A stretch of DNA of 64,000 bases from Nepenthes gracilis (taxonomy: Eukaryota > Streptophyta > Magnoliopsida > Caryophyllales > Nepenthaceae): NCBI GenBank assembly GCA_033239525.1, contig BSYO01000030.1:10871030-10935029 (forward strand), read 5' to 3'. A program made the translations under genes and the position numbers. How positions within the stretch are numbered: the stretch's first letter is position 1; each line of letters starts with the position of its first letter. The notes below the pieces were generated by a model. It did not search any database and had not been told where the DNA came from. It saw only the letters and a list, made by a program, of their open reading frames with translations. Below are positions 12,222-26,300 of the stretch, piece by piece.

Positions 12222-13340
12222 TATTAGTCGTATTTTGTGGTGGCATATTCCGTAATTGTGTCAGGTTGCTCGTTTGATCGTTCGTCAATACATTTTCACG
12301 TGTTTGGAAACTTTTTATTAGATTTCTGTTTGAGGATCGTCAGTACGCTTCTCCCGAAACCACAGCTGCCTATCGCTTGACCTGCGCTCAAGCTCTGCTT
12401 AAAAAGTAGCCAGAAAGCTTAAGGCACGCTCGAATCTCACTTGAGCGCTGATTCCTGATAAATCGAACTCGAGGCACGCTTGATCCATACTCGAGCACCA
12501 TTTCCAGTAACCTAACGCCCGAAGTTATCTTTCCTCACACTCCAGCGCAAAAAACACTGTTGTGACGCTTAATGACTGCTTGCCGTGTGCTCGAGTAGCA
12601 CTGTGTGTGGTTGTGAAATCCTAACTAGCGCTCGTCGCGCACTCAAGCTGCGTTAGAGCGCCATGGCGCACTTTCCTCCGACGGCTATATTTTAACCTTT
12701 TTTTTTAGATCCATATATATACATGTTTTATGATTTTAACCCTAGGGTTCTGGAACAACTTTGGAGCGGTTTTTACCTTGAAAAATCTCTCATCTTTGTA
12801 CTCTACTTTTTAAAAAATTTTACTCCAACGATTGTGCTCAATTGACAAAATTTTCTCACCACATCATACTTTATCCTTTACAACTCTTCCTATCTATTAA
12901 CCTTCATGGCGTCGTCGATGGCGTGGATACTAAACTCCAGTGGTGTACAAAAATTTAAACAATTTGTGAGGAAAGATTAGCTTAAAAACTGAAAGATATC
13001 CAGTTCCGTTGCTACGGGCAAATCTAAGAAGTTCTTTGATAAGGGTCACAAAATGAAAGTAAGTCAGTTAGGTTAGCGTGTCTATACCATTGAGTTTGTA
13101 AATTGATTTTCATAATGTATATCTTTCCTAACCATTGAAATCTAGAGGATTTTACTCGATAGTCATGATTATCGAAATTTTCTTTTGTTACTAAAAGTTG
13201 TCTCTTTTTATCATTACTTACTACTTTACTTTTTATATTTGTTATTATTTATATCATCTATATTTAAATATTTTTCACATATATTGAATATTTATATTTG
13301 TACTACTTCCGCATATTTATTAAGAGGTTAAAATTTTTAT
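12222..13340 (+). repeat. LTR-like dispersed repeat, copy 1 of 3 (degraded)
   Basis: This shares an ordered set of blocks with copies at 24.03 and 33.93 kb. They are: a start resembling TxTTAG…GGCATATTCCGT; a GC-rich variable block (12340-12680) with recurring 'gctcgag'-like words; a TATA-like stretch near 12715; a block with 'CAGTTCCGTTGCTACGG' and 'AAGTAAGTCAG'; then GTTTGTAAATTGATTTTCATA; and a tail with ACTTCCGC. This layout fits a Copia-type solo LTR in + orientation. It is the most diverged copy. Edges are approximate. Confidence 0.55.
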
Positions 13341-16300
13341 ATAATTTGAGACGAAAAATTCCCTTCACAATCAAAACCAATTTGTGACCGGTGCGAAAAG
13401 TACCGTGGAGGATGACCATGCAAGAAGCAATATTGAGCTTCTTTTAATTGTGATCGAGTTGGCTACATGGTGGAGGCTGTATCCGATAAGGAAAGTTGGT
13501 AGAAAGTTGATTGCACTAAGAAGAACTTGTGTTGCAATCGCTAAGGGTGCTTATGTGAATTTCCGGTGGTTAAGTTAATTTGCTAATTTTTAAATCTTCG
13601 GCATGTATATTAATTGATCCAAGGTCGATGCATTTTTTGTGGCAATTAAATTTGTTTGTTATTTGCACCCACAGTCTAGAATGCTGGATTATCTATTACT
13701 GTTGTCCATTTCTATAAGATATAGATTCTAAAAGATTATTTTAATAATAATTACTTTAATTAAATTGATAAAAATTTTCAATTAATTGATATTTTGGGAT
13801 AAAGAATTAAGTTTAATATTGTAATAAATTAGTCCAAATGACACTTGACCTACACCTGATCTACACGTAATTATATTTTAGGTAAAATATCTATATTTAG
13901 GATACACTTCAGAGGCACACATATATATTTAGGATAAAATATTAATACTTGATGATCGTCTATGGGATATTTATGCATAGTACGATTATGCCTCAATACC
14001 TGATCCGCCTATGATAGGCGCTCGTATGTTAGTTCTTTATAAATATAGGCCTTAGCTGAATTTAACTCATTTTTACTAAACTTTTGAACAATAAGAAATT
14101 AAAATAAAATCAAGAGATTATTTGTTAAAATTAAATAAAGGTAAATACATACAAAATCTTTTATTTTATTTGTTGCAATTCATTATCCTTTTTTTATTTG
14201 AATATTTTTATTTTAAATACTCACATATATATTATTTTTATACTTAAAATGATTGTGCTTTTCACACATAAATTTGTATAGAATTTAATGAAAAAATTAT
14301 ATTAACCGATATGAGAAAAATTAATAATTATTTATATCTGTGTAGAATTTTTAATTTGACTAAATATTAACCATCATAGATAACTGATAAAATATATTTG
14401 GATATATCATAATATATTATTAGTAAATTAAATATCAAATATATTATCCACGGGTCAAAAAAGTGATATTCGACTATAATTATAAGGATTATATGTAGTC
14501 AACCTACCTACGTGTCATAAATAATGATGTATTTTTTATTATATGAAAATAATTATAATCCAAATTTTATATCAGTAAATTTATTAAATATGTAAAAATA
14601 TGATTTATTGAGAAAGTTTTACACTTAGATTTATATAACTAAAATGAAATGATTTATATTGAACAAAAATTGTAATCTGGGCTGTCCTGGACTTATGTGA
14701 AGTTCACCCATAGCACTGTCGTCCCAGGAAAAAAAAAATAATTAGGTCTAATTTTTTAATTATATTTATTTATAATATTCATATATTTTGATTATGTTCT
14801 ATAATTTATAGACAAACCAATCAGATTAATTGATGAGTCAATTTTAATCGGGTCATAGAATTGGTCTAATTATGTAATTGAACCGGTATTATATGCACAG
14901 GCCCACTAGAAAACCGCTCTGACCTTTGTCTTATTTTATTTTATTTTATTTTATTGTTTTTTTTTTTCTTTTTTTGGGTGTAGTTGTGTAGTCTATTTTA
15001 ATTGAAGGCAGTGGCCCTAAAGCCAGACAAATTTCCAGAGTATGAACAGCAAATTATAAATTATTACATTGTGGTGGGTTATGGTTCTATTATCTCAAAA
15101 TGTTTGGGGATACTCAGATGAATATTTTGAGAATACTTTTAATTGATATAATATTTTATTAAATTATTTAATCTTGTATAATTAACTAGTATAGATAAAT
15201 AGATAAGATATTATATTACTTATCATTAGACTGTCTAAAAGGTGTCACCGATTGTCACCCTGATTTTTCTTAAACACAAAACGAGACAAGAATGATATCA
15301 TATATATTTAAAATATTAATAGATATATCACAATTTATCACTGATATTATTACATATTATGATATTATCTCAATAGCGAAACATATCAATATTAAAAAAC
15401 TTACTATTGATACATATTGTCTGATAGTTTTATTTATAGAAATAAGAAATTATCAATATTATGCTCTATAGAATACCCAATTTTATGAGATATAATGTCT
15501 CATCGATTCAACTATTCTTATATAATCCATTAATATAGAGAAATTAATTTAATGTCATACCATATTAGAATGCTATAAAAATGTATAAAGGTGTTACCTA
15601 TTATCATCATTATCATTTTGTAGATACGGAATGAAATATATATATATATTGACACGGTCCAATTCAAACCATATTAAATGCAATCGGCCAAATCTTCCAA
15701 GCATGCTGAAGTATACAATTTGGAGATATTAGCTCCTGGTACAACGAAAAAATTATGATATTTTTTAGACCAGTAATATACAGATATGTATCTACTGATA
15801 TTTGTTATGATGGCTGATATAGTTTATATTTCCTAATCTTTGACATATATTATTCAAACATATACATACTTATAATGAAATCGTAGCCGATATATTAAAT
15901 ACTGATACATATTTTTTAATATAATTACAATAGATATTGATATTTTTATCTCTAACCAATTGCGGGCTTGAGCAAACAATCTCGGCCCTTAGTCGCTAGC
16001 ACCGCCCTCGACTCGAAATGGCCTCATTAAGGTCTTTCGACGCTTCTTATCAAGTGAGACATAAAGCAATCAATTAAAGATAGAAACTACTAATATTATG
16101 ATTTATAAAATATCCGATAAAAGAATCAGTACATATTTTCAAGATATTAAATCTTTGCCCTATTGGTAATCGAATAATCTTAATTTTATTTTTAAAAAAT
16201 AAATAAAATAAATAAAAAGTAGTCATTTGTTATCAAAATTAATTTTACAACTTCATTTTTTAAAATGATTTATAGATTATTAAACTCACCTAAGAGCCTA

Positions 16301-17391
16301 ATGAATGATTTAGCTTAACAATTTTTTCCTGATTAGTTAAACACAGTTATACAAAAGATATTTTCGTATATTTTGTTTAATTATTTTTAATATAAACTGA
16401 CTTAAATATTAAAATGATAATCATTTTTTATATGAATACCATGCATTTGTTGAGGACTAATAGATTTTTGGATTGCATTTCAAATATATATTTTTTTATA
16501 AAATTCACAATCAGTGAAGATAAAATGAATATAATATGCACTCAAATTTTAGCTAAATACCAATCTAAAGGAATTAAATATTAATTATGTAATCATTATA
16601 TTTTTAACCCAAACCTTATGATTTGACTTTTGTTAATCATTGGATACTTATGATAAAATATATAGCAGCATTCGAAAAAAAAAAATGACATACATTTTTA
16701 CTTTGTGGTCTTCTTTTTATAAAAATATTTTTTAAGATTTATTATTAAAATTATTTTTTGTAATAAAAAAATACTTTTAAAGATAATTTTCTTCCTAAAA
16801 TGATTGAATATAAAATATCTATAGATTATAATAATGGCTTTATTTAATTGTATTTTAATTAATGAAATCAAATTCAGACCTTTAATAAAAATAAAATTAT
16901 CTAACTCTAATTAATAATTATTTTATATAATAAAAATAACTAAAAATAATATGACCTTTATGATATAAAATCCAACAGCTACTATTATTCAATCAATAAA
17001 ATATCTTCCATTCATTATAATATGTTACAATTATCCCCACAAGCACATTTTTAATTAATTAATATAATTTTCCATAATTATGTTTTATTAAAAATTGTTT
17101 CAAATTATGTCCAATTCTTAATAGAAAGAAAATATTTAAATAATCAATAAACCAAAGTTTTGTGGATGGTCAATTACCTCTTAAATTTGCTAAATTAAAA
17201 TTGTAACACCAGAAAAACCATGGGCTCCTTCACCCATATCAATTTCAATCTGAACTCCTTTCTAAAAAATTAAAAAAAAAAAGCGAATATATCATTCAGA
17301 CATAATTCTAAATTATTATAAATAAAATATTTTGATAATTCAATAATCTAAATAACAGTTTAAATAGACTCCAAAAGAAGGGAAGAACGAA
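13341..17391. other. AT-rich intergenic region 3' of the NAT gene
   Basis: Nothing codes recognisably here. The stretch includes a short (TTTTA)n run at 14931-14956 and degraded GATAT-type repeat sequence at roughly 15280-15440 and 15770-15960. The NAT 3'UTR should occupy the last few hundred bases before 17392, on the minus strand. The open frame at 13384-13578 has no resemblance to a known family. Confidence 0.55.
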
Positions 17392-20300
17392 TCAGAGGGA
17401 AGGGAAGAACTTGTTGAGATTGAAGGGCAGGGAATAGAACTCGTCGCTTCGTGTGTCCGTCTTGAACGACCTAAATCGGTCCCACCAATGGACACCTCGG
17501 TCCTTCCTCGTCGCACTGTCTTTCCGATGAAGGGTCAGGTCGAGAACGAAAGCCAGCAACCCACCGACGAATGGCTCCGACAAGAAAGGCACGTTGATCA
17601 TATCATTGAACTGGCATATTATTCCACACCAGAAGGAGAATCATATAGTGAATTAACGAACATTTTAAATATAAAATTTAGCCATTGGTTATACGTTATT
17701 ATTCTTATGATATTCTACACTGACGAAATCAAACTCAAAATATCTAACAAAACTAAGATTGTGCAAATCGTATTATCTATTTTTTGCAATAAACAATCGA
17801 CAAGAATGAAATGATATTTACGAGTTTTTCTTTCTCACATTTCCCCTGTTCTCTTTCAAAACTGATGGCTCATGTCTGTTTATAGACAAACACGGCAAGA
17901 TGAAATTACATACCCAATTAATTTAAAAAGGCAGTTGAAAGTTGTATCGGTTTAATAAAATCTTCAAAAATAACTTCTAAATGTCACACAGATGCCATAT
18001 ATGCGTCCAACCAAACACAGATTCAGCGGATAAAAATGCGGAAGGGAGCGGAGAGAGTTACCCATCTCGAGTGTGTGTGGACAGGGCCATATCCATGAAC
18101 TAGACCGTACTCGTTGAAGCAATGTGGAATTGATAAGCCCATGAATACCGCGAAGCCCAAGATGAATTTTGTCCTGAAGCTGTTCATGTTGCAGAATTGA
18201 AGGAGGCTCACACCTGCCGTGCCTGCTCCATTTGTAGTTGGCAATTCCAGAAGAAACGCTTAAATTTTGTATGCTTGGAGACTCCTTTTAGTTACTTTAA
18301 AGATATCACAGACAGCATGATATTTCATACATCTATCTTATTATCTGATATATAAAAATAGATAGATAAATAAATATTATATTATCAAATAATATCTCAA
18401 TAATGTCCCCAAAATATTTTTATTTTTTCTCCTCCTTTTTTGGGCCGGGGCATATTAGATTGTAAATGTCGGTCATTATTTTAAATATTAATAAAAATAT
18501 GCAACTCAAATATCAAAAACAATATCATTATATTTTATAGTGTCGGTTACATATCCCAATACCATTTTTTTTATTATTATTTTCTTCACTTATGGAAGCT
18601 AAATTCCCATGTTTCGGATATATCTAAAATTCTAAATCTTTTAAAAAGCCTAAATTCGTATATTTTGTAAAGCATAAAAGACATGCATATATCAAAAGTT
18701 TTGAACATCTTTTACCAGAAGAATATGAATATTAATTTTTATAAAATTGATAAAAATTTTTAAAATAAGTAAATAGATGATTAAAAAATAATTAAATTTT
18801 AATATATAACTCACTTTCAATATGATCACGATAAAAATAAAGTTTGCATGCATAATGTGTGATACCGTTATACATTACCATTACCGGTACTGATATTTTT
18901 GTCATGCGTTGGGCCGTCACCCTATGCACTTACGATGTCTTCTAGTCGAGAGAACTTACCGACGTATGCAAAGAAAAGGCAATACGAAGCGGCTACTATT
19001 GGCGCAGGAATTGAAGCAAAGACCGCCCCAAATTTACCTGAACGGTGAAAAAAAGGAAAACATATCACTAACATGGAATGAAATATCAACCGAATAAAAA
19101 GTCCCTCCATATGTAAAACAACAATTAATACATATCATTGTTGGGCCTGATCCGATAATTTTTGGTAGTGTGACAATCATAATATATCAATGTATCGATA
19201 AATATAGCATAAGAAATATGGACACCGACAAGTTACTTTTCTAAAAATAAGGCCCAAACAAGCTAACCAAAATTTAGAGTTTATGGGTAGATATAAGAAC
19301 ATAATCCATTAGCACTACTTTCAAAAAAATTATTAATAAAAAATACATATTTCTTATTTTTTCATCCAAAAAAATAATTCACAAGCAAAAATGGTATATC
19401 TATTAGCAGCGAGCCAATATGAATGAGTTAAATTGTACCATATTCAAAAGCGGCCCAAATTTTTTCAAATTTATATTACGAATCTTAATTTTTTAAATTC
19501 CAAGACTACCCAACGTGTCCAGAGCATCTTTCAAAAGTGTCGCAGAGTGTCAGAGTCAAATAAAAATAAAAAATAACACATGTCAGAGCAGGTCTAACAC
19601 TGATATTTTAGTAATGGGAGAGCATCAGTGCTTCTCAGGATATAACTGATTTTCTCCCCCAAATATTTTTCTCTGCATTACAAAAAAATTTATATCTGAT
19701 ACAGTTATATATCGTTTGATCAGCTTTGCCACATACCACAGAGAAGTAGCTCACCAAGTATAGAAAAGAAGATCATGAATCCAGCTGATATTTGAACCAC
19801 CCTTCGGCTGCCGACGCGCGTCAATGCGAGTAAACCAGCATTCTCACTAGAGGTAATCAAGCAATGGGATCAAATCATAGATGAAAATATTAGTCGATAT
19901 GTATCAGTATTGGGCCTTCCCTATACCGATATATTTTTAATACAATGACAATATCACAATATGTTACCGTATTTGCTATATATTGCAATATGTCGACTAA
20001 TATTCAAAATATCATTTGATATATCCGATATTTGGCAAGTGTAGGTATATTGGCTGTTACAACTGGTATGTTGATCGATATGTCCTGTCAACTTACAATT
20101 TTAAATTTTTTTTTCTTTTTGATATATCCAAAACCCATATATATATTATCTAATATATCCAATACTAATATAGTTGTGACTGATATTGATACTGATACTT
20201 TCTATCTATAGATCAAACGAATAAGATAATTACTTGCATAGCGGAGATCATTGGTTCAGAGTCTTACACAGATACTGATGATCCGTTGCCGGTTCCAAAT

Positions 20301-23300
20301 ATTCCAGAGAATAGAATCCCCACTCCCTAAGATTTGAAAGAGTGAAAGTACAAGTTATTTGACAAGTTAATTCCAGAGTACACAATGTCTTAAGCATATG
20401 ATATTCTCAGTAACATCATAACATTTATAAATCCATTGGTTCATGTAACAGCACACAGATCATATGTGAGCTTAAGAGTGATACTAGAGATGAATAAATA
20501 GTGTTATATAGACAATGGATGTCATCTTTTACTTTGCTCATTCTGTCAGACTTCATAAGAAGAAATCTTTCAGTGGATCGTCGAATTATCATATTATTTT
20601 ACAATACAAAATATGAAATTAAACACCATAACATTCACAAATCCATGCTAAGTTTTTCTCTCTTTTTTTTTAATCTCAAAGGCTTAAAAACCGATTTCTC
20701 TTCATTCATCTTTCTTTCAATCTTTTCAAGAGTCGCATAAATTTTATGAAGGAAAAAGTTATATGCTAGGTTTTTTTGGAGGGCTTAAACCTTTTTAAAT
20801 AGCCAGGAAACAGAAAAGGAGGCTGAAACTTTTGTATTTGAGAACATAACGAAAACTGCCTCATATTGATGGGCAATTCTATAATTTATGGAATAAGAAA
20901 AGAATTGATTCCTTAGTTATGAAAACATATTTCTTTCTATCAAAGATCAAACTAATTAAGAAAATAAATTCTCTAACAAAATTATACGAGATCATAATCT
21001 TTGATCATTCTAATTTATTATTAAATATGTACTACGTCATATGAAATAAATAATTCTACAACCTTCTAGTCATTGTCGTTGAGACAAGTCACTTCCATGT
21101 GAATCTCCTAATAAAATATAACAAAAAATCATACGAGATCATAATCTTTGATCATTCTAATTAATGATTAAATATATACCACGTCATATAGAATAAATAA
21201 TTCTACAATCTTCTAGTCACTGTCGTTGAGACAAGTCACTTTCATGTGAGTCTCCTAACTAGATCTTTGTTCATATATCGATTTATTTTACTAATTTTAC
21301 TAGTATTGATGCCAGTGCACGACAGGCGAGCAATCATCATTCTCGGGCCGGGAACTGATTAAAGGTCAGGCACAATTAGTGTTTGAACACTTGACAGTTT
21401 TCTGACCGGGCATAAAAGTAAAGTAAAAACATTAAGATTTTCACGTAAAATTGCTCGTATTTTGTGGATATAGTTGTTTGCTCTATTTGTTTGTATCCTA
21501 TCTAGCTCACATATGAGGGAGACAAATTGATCCGAGATTCCCCAATAATGTTTCATCTCCAACAATTATTAAGGAGAATATTCATATTGATACTACGGAT
21601 GGCAATGCTCACACATCAAGCCTTCCATCAAGGAAAATCAAGTCCAATTTGTAGAATGGATTCTTCCTCAAATTACTCTTCGCCTTAATGATTGGCCCAT
21701 GTAATATCTCAAACTTTCATCAGATTTATTTTCCATAAAATTAATTGTTTTCAGATAAAATTAAATTTAAAATATATTATAATATAATATAATTATTAAA
21801 ACGGGGGCAGTAGAGCAAATGAGGGGAAGAAAGAAAAAAGGAAAGGAGAGAAGGGGAAAAGAGGAAAGGAAGAGAAAGAGGGAAGGCGGCAAGGGGAGCC
21901 ACCGACCGCCATCGCCGAAGGAATCGGCACCAGAAATGGAAGCCAACAAAGCCGTCTCAACTAGTTATCCCCTGATTCATGCAGTGGGTGAAGGAAAGGG
22001 AGGTGCATGCAAACCGAGCAGAGGAGCTGCCACCATCCCCACAGTTGCTGGACGAAATGGGTGAAATCGAGGCAAGTAAATCCTTTCATTCTCTTTGTTG
22101 ATGCGGATTTAATGTTTGTATGTACCGATTTTTAGAGAAATTAGCCGAATCATGAAAAATGGATAAACAAGGCGCGGTGGAGAGAGCGTCATTGACGGCT
22201 TACATGCACCGCCGTTGCTGCCGTTGCCGTCGCTGGGTTACTAGTGCTGTGGCCAGTGCTGTCATTGAAGCCAAAATTGCCGTTGGCAAAAGGGAAGTAG
22301 TGTGTAGGGCAGAGAGAGAGAGAGAGATAGAGAACGGCACCGCAGGAAGAGAAAGAAAGAAGAGGAGAGGAAAAGTGGTGCGTCGGTGGGTTGCCTAAAA
22401 AGCAGTACGGCGCAAGAAGAGGCAGTGGCCGGAGAAGAGGCAAAGGCATGCCGACAGGGGAGAGAGAGAGAGGGGTGCGTGTGGTTGAGGAGAGAGAAGT
22501 GCGCGATTCGGGTACCTCGGAGCATATTTTTGGCAAATCTGCTTGGAAGAAAGTTAAGACAAGTATCTATAACCCCTTCATTGATTTAATTTAATATTTG
22601 ATATTTTTATAAGTTATTTTATATCTTTGTATTTATATGAAAATGGGCAAAGTCTCAGTCCTGGTGGGTCAGTGCATTCCAAGATCCTAATGGGTCTATA
22701 TAAGATAGCCTAGAATTGCAGGGCTAAAATATAGCCAGACTAATAAAGCCAATGATATAAAATAGCCAAAAGCTGCAGGCCTAAAATGTAGTTGGACTAA
22801 TTGAGCCGATAATATGAAATGACTGAAAGCTGCATGTCTAAAATATAACCGAATTAATAGAGCTAATGATATGAAATGACCAAGAGATGCGGGCCTAAAA
22901 TGTAACTAGACCAATGGAGCGAATAATATGGAATGACCGAAAGCTACAAACCTAAAATGTAGCCAATATGAAAATTTAATGGCCGAGAACTACTGACCTA
23001 AAATATAGCCAATATGAAAATCTAATAGCCAAAGTTGCAGAGAAATCTGAAAGCCAAGAGCTGTAGGCCGAAACTGTAGCCAATAATGGTTTGAGATGGC
23101 CTAGAGCTGCCGGACCAAAACGCAGCAATATGATTTTCAGATTCAATTTTGGATTTTGGATTTGCATCTACCGCGGGTGTGTAATGGTTTCGGCATATGT
23201 GGCGGAGTTTATTGGATTTTGATTTGAACTCTCTCTGATTTTACATGCGTTGTTTCATACGTATTTATGACGATACTTACTGAACCTTCAACTCACATTT

Positions 23301-26300
23301 TTCTATTCTCTCTCATTCAAAATTGAAGACTTCGATCTGCTATAGGAGCTGGGCAAGATTTGGCGCAACATCACATTTTCTTGGTGAGCATTCTATCCTT
23401 ATGACTATTTGGAAGCAGGTCATTGTTATTTGTATGGGCGGTTATTCAATGAGGTTTTGTGTGAGTTTTTTAATTTATCGAGTTCTATATATTTAGATTG
23501 TCACACCTGATTTGAGATTTATAAAAATAATATTTAAAATTTAATTAAAAATTTAGTTAAGAATTTAATTGATCAGCCTAGTCCAGGTTTATAATAACTC
23601 ACGAGAGAGATGAAAGTATTGGCCGATATATGTAAATATCAGGGCCTAGTTACAATATTTTCCAAAATCGCAATAATATAGTAATATGTTGTTAGGCATA
23701 TTATGTGTTGACATATTCTGTGACCATGTCTGATAGTTTGTTGGCGATTTTATATTATCCTGAAGATCTGCATAAGATTCACGCCCAATATTTACCGATG
23801 CGCAGCTCCTAAGATCCACGCCTACCTAGCGTTTGACCCGCACTCACCTGATTTGAGATTTATAAAAATAATATTTGAAATTTAATTAAAAATTTAGTTA
23901 TGAATTTAATTGACCAGCCTAGTCCAGGTTTATAATAACTCACGAGAGAGATGAAAATATTGGCCGATATATGAAAATATCAGGGCCTAGTTACATTATT
24001 TTCCAAAATCGCAATAATATAGTAATATGTTGTTAGGCATATTATGTGTTGGCATATTCTGTGACCATGTCTGATAGTTTGTTGGCGATTTTATATTATC
24101 CTAAGATTCTGCATAAGATTTACGCCCAATATTTACCGATGCGCAACTCCTAAGATCCACACCTACCTAGCGTTTGACCCGCACAAGAGCACCGTTTCCC
24201 ATAGACCCGCACTCACAGTGCATGCAAGGCACGCCCAAAGTGCCCTTTTACGAATGCGCTTGCTCAAGACGTGCCGGATCAGTGCTCAAGTGCTGCGGCA
24301 CAAACCCGGTGTCAACTTACGCACACCTGACACGCACCCATTTTTTAACCTAATTTTTTAGCCTCTTTATATATAGCCACTTTTTCTTCTTTGTGCATGA
24401 ACTCTGGGTGAAATGTTCTCGGTGCTACTCTGCAAACAAAGCTCTCACTTTCATGCTTATGATTTGCTCCCATTTGAGAAAACTCACCCTCTACTATTGT
24501 GCTTCAATGATAAAGTTTTCTCACTTTATATACTTTATTCTACGTATCTTTTCCTACTTGTTAACCTTCGTAAGAGACATAGGTGGTGTGAAAATTGAAA
24601 TCCAATGGTGTGCGAAGATTTGAATGAAGATTAACAGAAAGATTGAAAAGCGTCCAATTTCGTTACCGATAACAAATCCAAGAGTTTATCAGTAGGAATC
24701 ACAAGACGGGAATAAGTCGGCTAAATTGGTACATCGTACCACCTGATCTGTAAGTTAACTTTCTTAGTGCATTATGTTTACTAGCCGTAGAAGCTCGGAG
24801 TGTTTTATTCAATAGCCGTGATTATTGAGATTTCCCTTCATCAACAAAATCCTATCATGATTATTATTATTTATTATACTTATATTTTATATGCTTTTGA
24901 TCATTTCATACATTTAGATTTGAATATATTTTACGTATATTATATATTTGTGTGCTTTGTATTCCGCAATTTGTAAAAGGGTTGAAACGAATTATGACTT
25001 AGAACTCCCTAGTCCATTTCATATATTATCATATTGACTATATAATACAATATATCAGTTTATATTCAAAATATCAACCAAAATACCAAATATTTGACTA
25101 ATATATCAGTCGATACAACCTTATTAGTTTACAATTTTTAAAATTTTTTTCCTTTGATATATCCAATACTCTAATATTGTTAGGATTTGACCAAAACACA
25201 CTAAGCTGACATGGCAAAACCTTCTCATCAAACTTCAACCACTAAAAAACTTGAACACAAGAATACAACGTTGAATAATAATTTTTAACATGAAAAATCT
25301 TTTCAAACCAAGAAAAAAAAATTACAAGATAAACTCCAAGCAAATCCACTATAAAAGTGACTGGTTAAAAAAACTCTATCCAAAATTTCATATCCACAAC
25401 CCGAATAAATGACCAGTTGAACACAACCACCAATGCACCTAACAACCTACAAAAAAATATATCAAGAGAAATGAGTAATCAAATGATAATACATTCTAAA
25501 AAATAACACTAGAATAACGTGCCCAACATTGATAAAAAATTGAACTCAAATTCAAATGCCAAGCCTCTTCATCTTCGCTCTTGCTATCTTCCTCTCTTTC
25601 CTATCTGTGTGGGTGCTCCTTGTGATGTAAAATGATTTCAGATATCCTAAAATCGTATCATATGCGACTTTATAACAAGATCAGCACATGAGCACCCCTC
25701 AGGGGGGCATTAAGCACGAACTCACTGAATACAGCACGAGTGCCCCTTAGGCGTAATCTTTTTTGACAAATCACGCACATGTACCCCTCAAGAGCACATC
25801 AAGTACTACTCTAGGCAAACGATGTAAGAGCTCTCTTCATACACCCATCATGCACCACTCGGCTAAGCCTTGACTAACTCTCGACAAACCACCGGACAAA
25901 CATCACACGACTCTTCAGCGTCTTTTATAGCTCAAACGACCCTCATCTGACCGTCAGACAAATATTGCATGACCCTTGCTTGACTTTTTCGTCTGAGCAT
26001 TCCATGCACAAATATTGCATGTTCTCTAAATAACCCATCCGTTTATTATAATACTCACAATAAAGTGATCCAAAACCCAGCAAACTTCTTTCACTCCCTT
26101 GTAGGGGATCACTCGCCTTTACCAGCGACCATCACCTTTTACCATTTGATAGCTTCTCCTCCACAGGGATCTCAGGGTCGGCCTTTGCAAGTTTGAACAA
26201 CTTCCTCTTCCACTCCACCGACCCGAGAATATTTCCACTCTCCTTTTGCTTTTTCTCCCCAATAAAGTTTCTCCCCTTTATACTCCTCCTCGGCCTCCTC

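Noticed and set aside
21819..22594. Cluster of overlapping open frames on both strands
   Set aside because: Low-complexity, arginine/glutamate- or serine-rich products of a GA/GC-rich dispersed-repeat block.
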